Below, one piece after another: positions 25,639 through 35,224 of a stretch of 54,464 bases of DNA. The first letter of the stretch is position 1. Each line of letters starts with the position of its first letter. This DNA comes from Desulfuromonadales bacterium (GTDB lineage Bacteria; Desulfobacterota; Desulfuromonadia; Geobacterales; Pseudopelobacteraceae), in the NCBI GenBank assembly GCA_013349405.1, contig DUZS01000025.1:1-54464 (forward strand). The letters run 5' to 3'. Made by a program: the position numbers and the translations under genes. Below the pieces are notes generated by a model. It was not told where the DNA came from. It did no database searches and saw nothing but the letters and a program-made list of their open reading frames with translations.

Positions 25639-28134
25639 TCATTCATCTGCCTGTTCGCGCAGGAATACTGCCGGTTTTACCCGCAGGATCGAGAACGAGG
25701 CTCCTAATCCGACAGCAATGATAAGCAGTGACGTCGCCAAAACCATCATGAGGCTGATAGCAGTGCATGGCCGATACGGCACATTGAGAGCAAAGCGGCA
25801 GATGGCCCAACTGGACGTCTGGGCAAGAACCAGGGCGCTCAGGGCGCTTCCCAGCCCGAGACAGAGGTTCTCTGCGGTGAAGACCGTTATAACAAATCGT
25901 CCCCGGGCTCCGAGAATCGTAAAATAGACGGCTTCCCGTATGCGGGCGTAGCGGGTGGCTATGATGGAACTGACAATTATCAGAACACCGGCGACGACAC
26001 TAAAAAAGGTAAAAAAACGAATGATCGCCGAAAGTTTCCCCATGATTCCGGCAAAAATAGTTGCCGTTTCTGTCATGTTAATAACCGTTATGTTCGGGAA
26101 GTCGGCTACGATGCGGTTCTGGAGTGCAGCGATGTTGTCCTTGTCCACTCGAACGGCAGCAAACAGACTTTGGGGAGCATCCTTGAGGACATCGTCCGGA
26201 AAGACGAAGTAGAAGAAGGGCTGCAGTGTCTCCCGGGTAGTCGTGCGCACGCTCGAAATACGGACATCCATCGGAATGCCCTGGATTCGGAACGTAATAG
26301 TATCACCGATATGCATATCCCGCATCTTCAGAACCGTATCGAGAACTGAAACCTGAAGTCCCGGCCACTCTTTCCGGTAGAGTGCATCCCCGTCGACAAT
26401 CTGTTCGCTGTCCAGCAACTGTTCACGGTAGGTGAGGTTAAACTCCCTGCCGAGATTGTCGCCGCGTTTTTTATGCTCTTCCTCCTGATTAACCGGAACA
26501 CCGTTGACGGCTATCACCGTTCCCTTGACGACCGGATAAAACGTCGTGGCACTTCCGAGGGATTGTGCAAGCGCGGCCTTCTGTCCCGGCTGGATATCGA
26601 TAAAAAAGAGGTTGGGTGCCTTCGGCGGGTAGGATGTTATGAAGGCGCTGTCCAGATTGTTCTCGACGAGGGTTATGCAAAAGATTACGGCAAGGGATGC
26701 GGTAAGAGTTACAATTGATACGCGCGTGGCGTTGCCGGGACGGAAGAGTCCTCTCACCGCCTGACGCATGATGAGGTTTCGCAGCTGTATTTTCTGTAAC
26801 AGGTACATGATCCCTTCAGCACAGATCAGAGACACGAGAATCAGCAGCGCCACTCCGAGTATAAAATAAATCCCGGTCTTCACCTCCCGAATCCGCCAGA
26901 CAACCATACCGAACAAAAAAAACAGGGAAACAGCGCTGCTGAGCCAGGTCGGTCTGCTCCGGAGAGAGCTTTGTTCTTCTTTACCGAAGATGGCCCGAGG
27001 TTTTACCTCTCTCAGTCGGTAGATCGGCAGAGCGGTAAAGAGAAAAACGACGATAAAACCAAGAATGAGCCCTTCCGTCACCGCACTCCCCGATATCGTC
27101 AGCTCCACTGCAGCAGGGAGCAGGCCGCGAAACAGTTCCGGGAGAAACACCTGGAGGAGAACACTTGCCGCAAGACCGATGAGCGTCCCGATCAGACCGA
27201 GGGCAAAGGTCAAGGCAAAATAGTGCCTGAGAATGAAGCGGCTCCCCGCCCCCACCGCTTTCATGATGGCGATGGTGCGCTCCTGCTCTTTCAATAGAGC
27301 CGTCAGTGTGCTCTGAATGCCGATCCCCGCGAGGAGCAGGGTGAAAATACCAATCAGGTTGAGAAAAAATAACAGGTTGTCGAAGAACCGCTTAACCGCT
27401 GAACCGGCAGTACGATAGGTTTCTACCCGCTCCCGGTCTTTAACTGCCGAACGGCCAAGCTCTTCGGCCAGGCGACCGATACTGTTCTGATCACGTACCT
27501 TGGCAAGGATTGTGTAGTGAACTCTGCTCCCCGTGCCGACAAGTTCGAGTGAAGCGAGATCCGCAGCGGCAATAAAGACACGCGGACCGAGGGCAAAAAG
27601 GTTTGTCGGCCGGTCAGGTTCGGCAAACACAGTATCCCGGATGGTCAGCGTGGTGCTGCCGATGCGGAGTTTATCCCCCACCTGCAGATGCAGACGGTCG
27701 AGGAGTTGCTGTTCCACAATGACGCTGCCGGCAGTAAGAACTTCGTTAAAAATGCGTCCGGAGGCCAGTGTTACGGCACCGTAGAACGGATAGCCCGGTT
27801 CGACAATTTTCAGGTCGGAAAGCAAAGATGATTCGTTATCAAGAGCCCGCACTACGGAGTAAAACTCATACACACGAGCGGTTTTAATCTCCTGGCGTTG
27901 TTCTTTGGCGCCAACAGCCTGGGTGAGAACCGGTGAGAAAGGGGAATGGGACTTGATGATGATATCGGCTGCGTGAAGAACCCGGGCGTCCCGGAGGAGG
28001 GATGAGTGGACGCTCCTGCCAAAGCTTCCAAGAGATACCAGGGTAACAACTGAAAGTGCCACACAGAGCACGAAAACCGTTGACTGGCGCACAGCACCCC
28101 GGATCTGTCGGAACAGGAGTCGTGCGTTATTCAT
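25639..28134 (-). CDS. YbbP-like ABC transporter permease (FtsX domains)
   Basis: 831 residues from ATG 28134 (MNNARLLFRQIRG); the frame continues 24 codons upstream inside the ATPase gene. Layout: an N-terminal membrane segment, a large extracytoplasmic domain, then FtsX-type helices around 260-400 (FTLLLAGIGIQSTLTALLKEQERTIAIMKAVGAG), two central helices, a second periplasmic domain and a second FtsX core at the end. This ten-helix plan matches YbbP/MacB-LolC-like permeases that move lipophilic molecules without a classic import channel. The start overlaps the ATPase stop by 8 bases. Confidence 0.9.
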   Translation of the reverse strand: MNNARLLFRQIRGAVRQSTVFVLCVALSVVTLVSLGSFGRSVHSSLLRDARVLHAADIIIKSHSPFSPVLTQAVGAKEQRQEIKTARVYEFYSVVRALDNESSLLSDLKIVEPGYPFYGAVTLASGRIFNEVLTAGSVIVEQQLLDRLHLQVGDKLRIGSTTLTIRDTVFAEPDRPTNLFALGPRVFIAAADLASLELVGTGSRVHYTILAKVRDQNSIGRLAEELGRSAVKDRERVETYRTAGSAVKRFFDNLLFFLNLIGIFTLLLAGIGIQSTLTALLKEQERTIAIMKAVGAGSRFILRHYFALTFALGLIGTLIGLAASVLLQVFLPELFRGLLPAAVELTISGSAVTEGLILGFIVVFLFTALPIYRLREVKPRAIFGKEEQSSLRSRPTWLSSAVSLFFLFGMVVWRIREVKTGIYFILGVALLILVSLICAEGIMYLLQKIQLRNLIMRQAVRGLFRPGNATRVSIVTLTASLAVIFCITLVENNLDSAFITSYPPKAPNLFFIDIQPGQKAALAQSLGSATTFYPVVKGTVIAVNGVPVNQEEEHKKRGDNLGREFNLTYREQLLDSEQIVDGDALYRKEWPGLQVSVLDTVLKMRDMHIGDTITFRIQGIPMDVRISSVRTTTRETLQPFFYFVFPDDVLKDAPQSLFAAVRVDKDNIAALQNRIVADFPNITVINMTETATIFAGIMGKLSAIIRFFTFFSVVAGVLIIVSSIIATRYARIREAVYFTILGARGRFVITVFTAENLCLGLGSALSALVLAQTSSWAICRFALNVPYRPCTAISLMMVLATSLLIIAVGLGASFSILRVKPAVFLREQADE

Positions 28135-28822
28135 GGACGATCTTGCCGTCCCGGAGGGTGATAACCCGGTCTGCGGTCTGAGCAATCTCCTGGCTGTGAG
28201 TAACAAGGATCACGGTTGTTCGCTGTTCGCGATGAAGTTCTCGAAGCAGTTCCAGAACGGCTCTACCGTTTGCCAGATCAAGATTGCCGGTCGGTTCGTC
28301 GGCAAAAAGGATGTGCGGTGCATTTATCAATGCCCGACAGAGTGCGCAGCGCTGTTTCTCACCACCGGAGAGTTGGTGCGGGAAACTGGTGGCCCTGCCG
28401 GAAAGCCCTACCCGCTCCAGGAGTTGATCCGCTTTTTCCCGAGCGTGGGTATCTCCGTTCAGTTCGGCCGGAAACATCACGTTCTCTTGTGCCGTAAGCG
28501 ACGGGATCAAGTGGAACGATTGAAAAACAAACCCGAAGGTGCTGTTTCTGATTGGAGCAAGAGCATCTTCCGTGAGATCAGTGATATCCCGATTACGAAG
28601 AAGGATTCGTCCGGCATCCGGGCGGTCGAGTCCCGAAAGCAGCGAAAGCAGTGTCGATTTCCCGCTGCCGCTTTCTCCCTTGATGACAAGAAATTCACCA
28701 TCTGCCACGCTGAGAGAGATGCTATCGAGGACTGTCATCATGCGGTTGTCTATGATGTATGTTTTTGATACAGAGCGGGCTTCGAGGACCGGTATTAATA
28801 TTCCCTCGGATGGCTGATTCAT
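28127..28822 (-). CDS. YbbA/LolD-like ABC transporter ATPase
   Basis: A 231-residue ATPase: Walker A GESGSGKST, Q-loop FVFQSFHLIPSLTAQENV, signature LSGGEKQR, Walker B ILFADEPTGNLD, and H-loop VILVTHSQEIA. This is the LolD/MacB/YbbA subgroup. The start codon overlaps the stop of the glutamate dehydrogenase gene (ATGA, 4 bases), so it is likely cotranscribed and coupled with it. Confidence 0.93.
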   Translation of the reverse strand: MNQPSEGILIPVLEARSVSKTYIIDNRMMTVLDSISLSVADGEFLVIKGESGSGKSTLLSLLSGLDRPDAGRILLRNRDITDLTEDALAPIRNSTFGFVFQSFHLIPSLTAQENVMFPAELNGDTHAREKADQLLERVGLSGRATSFPHQLSGGEKQRCALCRALINAPHILFADEPTGNLDLANGRAVLELLRELHREQRTTVILVTHSQEIAQTADRVITLRDGKIVHE

Positions 28823-31806
28823 ACCGACGGCATCTCCCGCAAGTGGGCTTCAATCAACTCCTGATAGCCATCCGTCGGACTGTTTTTATACACCATCGAG
28901 GAAGCGATCTCGCTGGCCATTATGGCATACAGGTATTTAACCGGCAGGTCTTTGATCCGCACCCGGTAGCGTGGTTCATTGACCAGCAGGCTGGGCAGGT
29001 GGGCAAATATGGCTTTACGATAGAGCGGTTTTGTACAGAGATCCGGATGCTGTTGAAAATAACTGAACAGCCGCGCGTAGTGGGCGTTGATCTCGGTGCT
29101 GATGGCGTTGGAAATATCCGTATAGAGCTGACTGCCGCCTGCCTCGCGGTAACGGCGGAAGATCAGACGTGCCTCGTCCTCGGCGCGTTTGTTGAGGATC
29201 TGGATAACATCGGCTACGTACGTCTCCTTCTGGTCGAGAAACTCCTTCTCGCTCAGCAGCAGGTTGGCGATGATCTCGTAGGACGATGAGATAACCCCGC
29301 ACTTATTGGCCGAGGCATCCCGCATCACCACAACGCCACGTCTCTGCAGTTCGATGCGTGCCTCCGGGGTTATGAAGGAGTTGGCACCCTCAATGATTGC
29401 CTTACTTAAGGCTGTCCCTTCGGACGTGAACAGGCGGTGACAGTTGTTTTTGTCAATAGTTTCGGGGCGGCCACCGGCCGGAATAAACAGGTCGGCGGAG
29501 ACGGTAAAGATGAGGCTGTTGTACTCGCGATAGAATTCGTCGTTGGAAATCCAGAGTTCCTGAAGCCCGGAGTCCGTACAAATAATCTTGCGATACAGCT
29601 CTTTCATCCCCTCACGACGCGTCTGGGTTCGATAAATCATGACACCGCCGGGATGCAATGCAGTCGGGTCGAAGGCATCAATATCAGAGGTGAGAATAAC
29701 CTTGGAGAGTGCTGCGTGGTCTGCCCCTGAGGGATCAAAAAGCGCCCCGGTGCCGTCAATTATCAGCTTGATCGCCACCTTCGGGCAGCGCTCCAGCAGC
29801 AGGCGCATGGCGTTACCGGCAACGTCGCCGTTAGGGCCGCCGGTGAATTTGACCGAAAACGGATCCTGGTGAACATCGACACCGAGTTCGGCCATGGTTA
29901 TTTCGACAAATTTGACCACCCCGGCCGAGGTGACGCCATACTCCTTGTGATTAATGCCGACTTTTTTGCTCGACATGATGCCGATGCCGAGAATGTAGCC
30001 GCGCTTGACCGACTGGGCAGCGACCATCTCCACCATTACGTCGTGCATATTCTCGTCCGGTCCGAGTTCGATCGGTTCATCCTCGCCATAGTAGTCAACC
30101 ACACGGGGATCTTTGGCACGCCCGTTTTCGGTGACAAAGATATCGAGAAAGGCGTTGATCAGGCCGTACTGAAGTTTGTACAGGCGTTGCGTCACCAGTT
30201 CGCTATCACTCTCACCTGCGGCATCGAGGACAACCACCATCTTGGAGCCACCTTCGTAGATATCCTTGTTTTTGAGATGCTGCGTATGGGCAAGCACATA
30301 ATTTTCACGAAACAGGGAGTTGGCACAGGTCACATAATCATCGCGGCCGTTGGTAATCAGGGTCCGCCAGCCGCCACGCGCTATATCGGAAAAGCCGATA
30401 TGGTAGCCGGATCCGTACCGACCATAAAAATAGGTGATGCGGAACGGGCGTTCGGCCGGGAGATCCGCCGTAAACTTCTGGTCAAGTTTGCCCATATAAG
30501 CCGGGTCAATGCGGAAGGCGAGAGCATGTTTTTCCAGTACGTAGTAATTGGTCTTCAGCGTATATTGGATAAACAGCAGGGCACAGCGAAATATCGTACG
30601 ACGGAATTCATCGAGGAAACCGTGCCCGGTATTATAGCTGTCAACAATGCGGGTCGTCTCCTCCAGAGTCTGCGCATACAACGATGTCCGGTCCGGAACA
30701 GCCGGGTCGAAGCGTGCCTTGAACAGTCGTACCAGCTGCTGGGCGATATCGAGATGGTTGAGAAAGGCCCGCATGATCCCTTCCAGATCGAAGCTTTCCG
30801 GATGAGTGTGGGCCAGGTTCGTGTGGCAGAAGCCGATAAACGCGTTAATCAGCAGCGCATCGTCGCCGCTCATGACGCCGTTTACCACGAGTTCCTTGTA
30901 CGAAACAGATGCGGTGGAGAGAATCTGGGTGTTGTACAGTTCCCGTTGGAGGCGCTGAAACAGCTCGGAATTTTTACTGATCGGTTCACCATCGCGAGTT
31001 GTAACGTAAAATGTTCCGAGGAAGTAGGGGTGGATTTCATTACTGATAGTCAGGCAGTACGCCCGTTTGACGCTCACCGCGAGGCGGTTGAATACCTCCA
31101 TTGTCTGCTGGAGAAAGTCGCGTTGAGGCGGATTGCCGACAGCAAACAGCAGGCGTGATTCATTCCCTCCGCCGTTTTTTTCGCTTGCCTCGACATCGAG
31201 ATAGACCCCGCTGTTTTTTATCGTCTGCTGGTAGAGCCACAGGATCCGCGCAATCCGCTTCGGGGGAGAAATGCGGACATAATGGGGATTGTTGAGCCAA
31301 AGGATATTCAACAATGTATCTAATTTTTTCAGGTCGAAATGAGAGTAACCCTCTTTCATTGCCTCGGCGACACTCTTTCTGATCCCGGACGGTACATCTC
31401 CGTCAGCCCCGGCAATCTCGGCAGAAGAGCGCCGGTCAAATTCGAAAAGCTGGATCTCAAGATGGCTCTGCGAACCGGGCAGAGGACCGTTTGACACGGC
31501 AAAGTGGGCGTATGAAATTTCCCGCTCCTGCAACATCCTGAGGGTCTCATACAATGAGCCTGGCCGGTTGAGAACGGCCATGATGAGCATTTTGTCCCGA
31601 TCAGCGAGGATCATCCTGCGGTTTTGGGTCAGGTTATGCAGGCCACTGGCAAGAATCGTTACCGCATCGATCTCTTCTTGCATGGTGATGGAAAAATACG
31701 GGTGGATATTGGCATCAAGCCACTCCAGGTTCTGATTCGACAGCTGATAATTCTGCCTGATCGCGTGAAGTACCTTACTTGAGATGTTGCTAGCTACTGT
31801 TTTCAT
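28819..31806 (-). CDS. Large NAD-type glutamate dehydrogenase
   Basis: A 995-residue protein. The N-terminal third contains an ACT-like region (LIMAVLNRPGSLYETLRMLQEREISY). The catalytic part holds YFYGRYGSGYHIGFSDIARGGWRTL and HLKNKDIYEGGSKMVVVLDA (glutamate-binding Lys region), then the Rossmann segment FTGGPNGDVAGNAM. Length and motifs match the ~1000-residue NAD-specific GDH class used mainly for glutamate catabolism. It has its own sigma-54 promoter in the 74-base gap after the regulator gene, and is coupled to ybbA downstream. It could reoxidise glutamate made by the two aminotransferases. Confidence 0.92.
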   Translation of the reverse strand: MKTVASNISSKVLHAIRQNYQLSNQNLEWLDANIHPYFSITMQEEIDAVTILASGLHNLTQNRRMILADRDKMLIMAVLNRPGSLYETLRMLQEREISYAHFAVSNGPLPGSQSHLEIQLFEFDRRSSAEIAGADGDVPSGIRKSVAEAMKEGYSHFDLKKLDTLLNILWLNNPHYVRISPPKRIARILWLYQQTIKNSGVYLDVEASEKNGGGNESRLLFAVGNPPQRDFLQQTMEVFNRLAVSVKRAYCLTISNEIHPYFLGTFYVTTRDGEPISKNSELFQRLQRELYNTQILSTASVSYKELVVNGVMSGDDALLINAFIGFCHTNLAHTHPESFDLEGIMRAFLNHLDIAQQLVRLFKARFDPAVPDRTSLYAQTLEETTRIVDSYNTGHGFLDEFRRTIFRCALLFIQYTLKTNYYVLEKHALAFRIDPAYMGKLDQKFTADLPAERPFRITYFYGRYGSGYHIGFSDIARGGWRTLITNGRDDYVTCANSLFRENYVLAHTQHLKNKDIYEGGSKMVVVLDAAGESDSELVTQRLYKLQYGLINAFLDIFVTENGRAKDPRVVDYYGEDEPIELGPDENMHDVMVEMVAAQSVKRGYILGIGIMSSKKVGINHKEYGVTSAGVVKFVEITMAELGVDVHQDPFSVKFTGGPNGDVAGNAMRLLLERCPKVAIKLIIDGTGALFDPSGADHAALSKVILTSDIDAFDPTALHPGGVMIYRTQTRREGMKELYRKIICTDSGLQELWISNDEFYREYNSLIFTVSADLFIPAGGRPETIDKNNCHRLFTSEGTALSKAIIEGANSFITPEARIELQRRGVVVMRDASANKCGVISSSYEIIANLLLSEKEFLDQKETYVADVIQILNKRAEDEARLIFRRYREAGGSQLYTDISNAISTEINAHYARLFSYFQQHPDLCTKPLYRKAIFAHLPSLLVNEPRYRVRIKDLPVKYLYAIMASEIASSMVYKNSPTDGYQELIEAHLREMPSV

Positions 31807-31848
31807 TAATTATTCCTCCATGAGTGGCGTATAAACCAATAGGCATAA

Positions 31849-31864
31849 AGCACATTGCGTGCCA
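31849..31864 (-). promoter_or_regulatory. Sigma-54 promoter of the glutamate dehydrogenase gene
   Basis: Minus strand TGGCACGCAATGTGCT: GG and GC elements are 12 bases apart, as required at -24/-12. It is about 43 bases before the GDH start codon, in the short gap after the sigma-54 activator gene. It matches the other two sites in the window (TGGCACG-N3-TGTGCT). Confidence 0.85.
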
Positions 31865-31880
31865 CCATGGTCTTTCGGAA

Positions 31881-33650
31881 TCAGGAGATTCCGTATTTTT
31901 TGAGCTTGCGGCCAACCGTTGACTGGTTCACACCGAGAGCATCTGCCATGCGGTACTGGTTGCCATGCTCTTTCATGGCATCGGCTAACAATGTCCGTTC
32001 CACACTCTCCAGAATCTGCTCCAGGTTCATTTCTCGCGGCCACCCGGTCATCGGCTGTACCTGCTCTGCTACAGAGCTGAATATATTGGCGGGCAGGTCC
32101 TGAATATCGATCACCTCCGTTTCAGACATCACCACCAATCGTTCGCAGAGGTTCATCAGCTCACGTACGTTGCCGGGATAGGAATATGCAAGCATGGCGT
32201 CGGCCGCTGCTCGTGCCAGGCGCTTCTGACCGCCGTTCTTACGTGCAAAATAATCAACGTAGTGGCGAACCAGCGGCAAAAGGCACTCCTGACGCTCCTT
32301 TAGCGAGGGTATATAAAGGGGGATGACGTTCAGGCGATAGTACAAATCCAGCCGGAACGCTTTTTCCACCACCATTTTTTCCAGATCCCGGTGTGTGGCC
32401 GCAATAATCCTGACGTTGACCGTCCTGCCGGCGGTTCCTCCGAGCCGCGTCACCCGCCCGTCTTCCAGAAAACGTAGCAGCTTGACTTGTGAAGCCAACG
32501 GCAGTTCAGCGATCTCGTCAAGAAAGAGTATCCCTTCATCGGCTAACTCCAGATAACCGGGTTTTGCACCCTGTGCGCCGGTAAAGGCACCTTTTTCATG
32601 GCCGAACAGCTCGGATTCGATCAGGGATTCAGGAATAGCGCCGCAGTTGATTTTGATCATCGGCTTTCCCGAGCGATTTGAGTTTTTATGGATCAGATCG
32701 GCAAACAACCCTTTGCCAACTCCGGATTCGCCAAGGATCAATACTGAAGAATCGGCGGAGCTGACCTTGACGGCCTGGCGCAACGCTTTCAGCATGCAGG
32801 GACTTTTGGCAATTACCGTATGAGAGGCGAGCTCGACCTGTTGTTGTTCCAGCATGTGATGCCAGAATTGTCCCTTGATCGCCTCCTGATCTTCCAGTTC
32901 CCGCTGAAGTTTATCAATTTCCGTGATATCGCGCTCAGAGATCACAACCCGGATAATCCTCCCCTCATCATCAAAAACCGGGGTTCCGGTAACAATCAGC
33001 TTCCGGCCACCCCACGATTGCAGCATGTTCACCACTGTTTTGCAGGCGAAGACTTCCAACGCCGCCGAACGGTCGATAAAACCCTTTTCGACCAGTTCGT
33101 GAGCAGTAAGCCCGAGCACATCCTCTTTTTTTACCCGGTTGATCCTCTCCGAGGCGGGATTTATACGTAACACTGTTCCTTCGCCGTCGTAGACCCAGAG
33201 ACCTTCCGAAGAGGAGTCGATAACGGCAACCAGCTCCTTGGTCAACTCCTGAAAAGAGCGTAACTGGCGCGACAGCATCTCAAGATCAGTATTTTCCACG
33301 AACACACAGATAGCACCGGTTACTCCGGCTTCGATCATCACGGGACTCACCGTTACCAGAAAACTCGTATCCCCCTTCTGCACAGACAGCTCAAAACGGG
33401 GCCTTCGGTCCTGCATGGTCTCCACCACGGTACTCCACAAAAGCGGAAAATGCTCACTCAGGGAACTGCCCGGGTAGATATTGAGGCTTTCTCTGCTGAC
33501 CCGGTCAGACAGGATGACAACACCTGTCGAGTCTACCGATATGATGCCGTCACCCATGGCATTATACTGCGCTGAGTTGAACGCTTCCTGATGAGTTGTA
33601 TCCGGCTTCGGTTCCACTGAACCGCTTTTTATTTCTCTTTTTCCTGTCAT
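31881..33650 (-). CDS. Sigma-54-dependent transcriptional activator (PAS, AAA+, Fis/TyrR-type HTH)
   Basis: A 589-residue protein. Two PAS-like sensory regions (about 30-125 and 140-250) precede the sigma-54 interaction domain: Walker A GESGVGKG (about 307), GAFTGA loop (about 355), Walker B GILFLDEIAELP, and LYYRLNVIPLYIPSLKER. The C-terminal helix-turn-helix is QYRMADALGVNQSTVGRKLKKYGIS, close to the TyrR/PhhR type. It is followed by the GDH gene with its own sigma-54 promoter, and sits near two more sigma-54 promoters, making it the likely regulator of the whole region. The ligand is unknown. Confidence 0.92.
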   Translation of the reverse strand: MTGKREIKSGSVEPKPDTTHQEAFNSAQYNAMGDGIISVDSTGVVILSDRVSRESLNIYPGSSLSEHFPLLWSTVVETMQDRRPRFELSVQKGDTSFLVTVSPVMIEAGVTGAICVFVENTDLEMLSRQLRSFQELTKELVAVIDSSSEGLWVYDGEGTVLRINPASERINRVKKEDVLGLTAHELVEKGFIDRSAALEVFACKTVVNMLQSWGGRKLIVTGTPVFDDEGRIIRVVISERDITEIDKLQRELEDQEAIKGQFWHHMLEQQQVELASHTVIAKSPCMLKALRQAVKVSSADSSVLILGESGVGKGLFADLIHKNSNRSGKPMIKINCGAIPESLIESELFGHEKGAFTGAQGAKPGYLELADEGILFLDEIAELPLASQVKLLRFLEDGRVTRLGGTAGRTVNVRIIAATHRDLEKMVVEKAFRLDLYYRLNVIPLYIPSLKERQECLLPLVRHYVDYFARKNGGQKRLARAAADAMLAYSYPGNVRELMNLCERLVVMSETEVIDIQDLPANIFSSVAEQVQPMTGWPREMNLEQILESVERTLLADAMKEHGNQYRMADALGVNQSTVGRKLKKYGIS

Positions 33651-33696
33651 TTGGGTAACCTTTTACATGAATAGTTGGATAGCACACTCACAGTAA

Positions 33697-33719
33697 TGCA
33701 TAATTGCATTATATATGCA
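33697..33719. promoter_or_regulatory. TGCA-repeat palindromic site upstream of the sigma-54 activator
   Basis: Three TGCA units at 33697, 33705 and 33716; the last two form TGCATTATATATGCA, a near-perfect inverted repeat. The 12-mer ATTATATATGCA here (33708-33719) is identical to one at 48279-48290, upstream of the AOR-operon sigma-54 promoter. Candidate binding site for the adjacent activator. Identified by eye only. Confidence 0.45.
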
Positions 33720-33782
33720 AGCAGTGATTCATGAAGTTTATACAAAGCTCTGAAATGAATTCCAGGCGTCGGCGTAGATACG

Positions 33783-33806
33783 AAAAGAGGGGGCTTGCGC
33801 CCCCTC
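33783..33806 (-). terminator. Rho-independent terminator after the porin gene
   Basis: Minus strand GAGGGGG-CGCAAG-CCCCCTC followed by TTTT. A perfect 7-bp GC stem 34 bases past the porin stop, separating porin from regulator transcription. Confidence 0.88.
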
Positions 33807-33839
33807 GGATGGTTACTACCTATGTTCATTCACATGATA

Positions 33840-34748
33840 CTAGAAGGCGAACATCGCCTTGATGCCGTACGCATTCTGGGCATTAATGCCAAAGCTCTTT
33901 GCAGCGTTGCTTAAGCCGTTGGAAAACATATAGCTCGGCGAAATAGTTATATTGGCAGTCGGTGTATAATCGATGCTGGCAGTTAATTCATAGTTGTGCC
34001 AACCGCTGTATACCCCGTCACCCTCTGCAGTCCATGCAGCGTTAGGATTTCTCTGGTTATAACTGACAAGCGCTCCAACATTGGCAGCAAACAGATTCCG
34101 CTCGATCGTGATTTTATGGGAGATGGCTCCGGAGTAGAAAAGACCTGCCTTGGTTGCGAGCATATTGTCCCAGTAGACGGTAAATGTCGGCTTGAGCAGC
34201 GTGTCATATGCAGCCTTGAGGTAGAACTCGTTGGTATCCTCAATCGCATCAACCGCATAATAAATGGTTCCGACGTTAAATTTCAGCTTATCGAGGAAGG
34301 GAATCGTAAACGGCACGGCATAGTCCAGAATCAGGTCGGTTTCATTGACTTTGGCCCTTTTATAGCCGGAAAAAGCAATAGTACTCGCACCGGTATTATC
34401 AAACGTTTCAGTATAGTTGTTTGCATTACCTCGTGAGTAGCCATTCAGGGCATTGCCCCAGTAGCTCAGGGTGAACGCTTTGTAGTAAATGTCGATGCCA
34501 CCCTGAATAGCAAAATCACTGCCGGTTGGTTTTTTGCTTAAATCATTACCACGAAAGAGATACTTGCTGACTGGACCGACATAGACGTCACCGGTTACCG
34601 TTGGATCTGCCGGGCAGGCACAGCATCCTGCTTCCGCAGTGGCGGGCAGTTTGAGATCCAATGGGGCGACGGCGGTTGTCTCCGCTGCCATAACTGCTGA
34701 TGCAAAAGTTACAACCAATGCTGCTGCCAGTATGCTGCTCTTTTTCAT
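33840..34748 (-). CDS. Outer-membrane beta-barrel (porin-like) protein
   Basis: A 302-residue protein with a signal peptide (MKKSSILAAALVVTFASAVMAAE). The mature N terminus has a CCACPAD motif, then alternating amphipathic strands (VTGDVYVGPVSKYLFRGNDLSKKP, FAIQGGIDIYYKAFTLSYWGNAL) and a terminal Phe (GIKAMFAF), as usual for barrel assembly. The 'YLFRG...AIQGG.D' pattern recalls putative porins of the TorF/Gcw_chp group. It has a sigma-54 promoter of the same type as the AOR operon and GDH, so a role in uptake of the same substrates is a reasonable guess. Confidence 0.8.
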   Translation of the reverse strand: MKKSSILAAALVVTFASAVMAAETTAVAPLDLKLPATAEAGCCACPADPTVTGDVYVGPVSKYLFRGNDLSKKPTGSDFAIQGGIDIYYKAFTLSYWGNALNGYSRGNANNYTETFDNTGASTIAFSGYKRAKVNETDLILDYAVPFTIPFLDKLKFNVGTIYYAVDAIEDTNEFYLKAAYDTLLKPTFTVYWDNMLATKAGLFYSGAISHKITIERNLFAANVGALVSYNQRNPNAAWTAEGDGVYSGWHNYELTASIDYTPTANITISPSYMFSNGLSNAAKSFGINAQNAYGIKAMFAF

Positions 34749-34833
34749 AACTAAATTCTCCTTTTGTCAGATATTTGGTGTTTGCCACCAATGAAACTTC
34801 TAATTTAAAAACAATGTTCTCTACAAAGCCCTT

Positions 34834-34849
34834 AGCACAAGACGTGCCA
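34834..34849 (-). promoter_or_regulatory. Sigma-54 promoter of the porin gene
   Basis: Minus strand TGGCACGTCTTGTGCT, with GG/GC 12 bases apart and a near-perfect -24 box. It lies about 85 bases before the porin ATG. The sequence AGCTGGCACG/TGTGCTAA closely matches the AOR-operon site. Confidence 0.88.
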
Positions 34850-35224
34850 GCGTTATATTTTTCGACCATGCACCAGCTTTTTCAGAACAGTTCAGGCAGC
34901 ATCACTACCGGTATATTAATTTCAACTCTCTGTAATTAAACGGCGTTCGCTTAAACATGGATTGGTACGGTACATACCTGATGATGTAAGCCTGGTTGCG
35001 CAGGTCGCCCCTGTCGGCAATGCAAGCGAGCATTATTGATGCATTCCGGCATTAATTTCATTGCGGGTCTGTTATATGAAGGCGACTTTGAGCTCTCGGC
35101 AATAAGCCGTAAATGCCACCCTACTGCCGGTATTTCAGCATCATCCTTTTTACAGATGCATCTTGGTACACTCCTTGATAAGGGAACAGCTCACCCAGAA
35201 AAATATGCAAGGAGCTCAAAACCA
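34850..35224. other. Intergenic region between the divergent porin and GABA aminotransferase genes
   Basis: About 375 bases. The open frame extends upstream of gabT to 35036 but the RBS favours 35225, so this stretch is treated as non-coding. It must hold upstream regulatory sites for the porin promoter. For gabT the best sigma-54-like match is TGGTACACTCCTTGAT (35164-35179), with correct spacing but GA instead of GC, so it is weak. No gene is visible. Confidence 0.4.

Noticed and set aside
35164-35179. TGGTACACTCCTTGAT as a sigma-54 promoter for gabT
   Set aside because: The invariant GC at -12 is GA; kept only as a weak possibility.
35036-35224. N-terminal extension of GabT
   Set aside because: The RBS AAGGAG at 35209-35214 and family length support ATG 35225; the extension lacks family resemblance.
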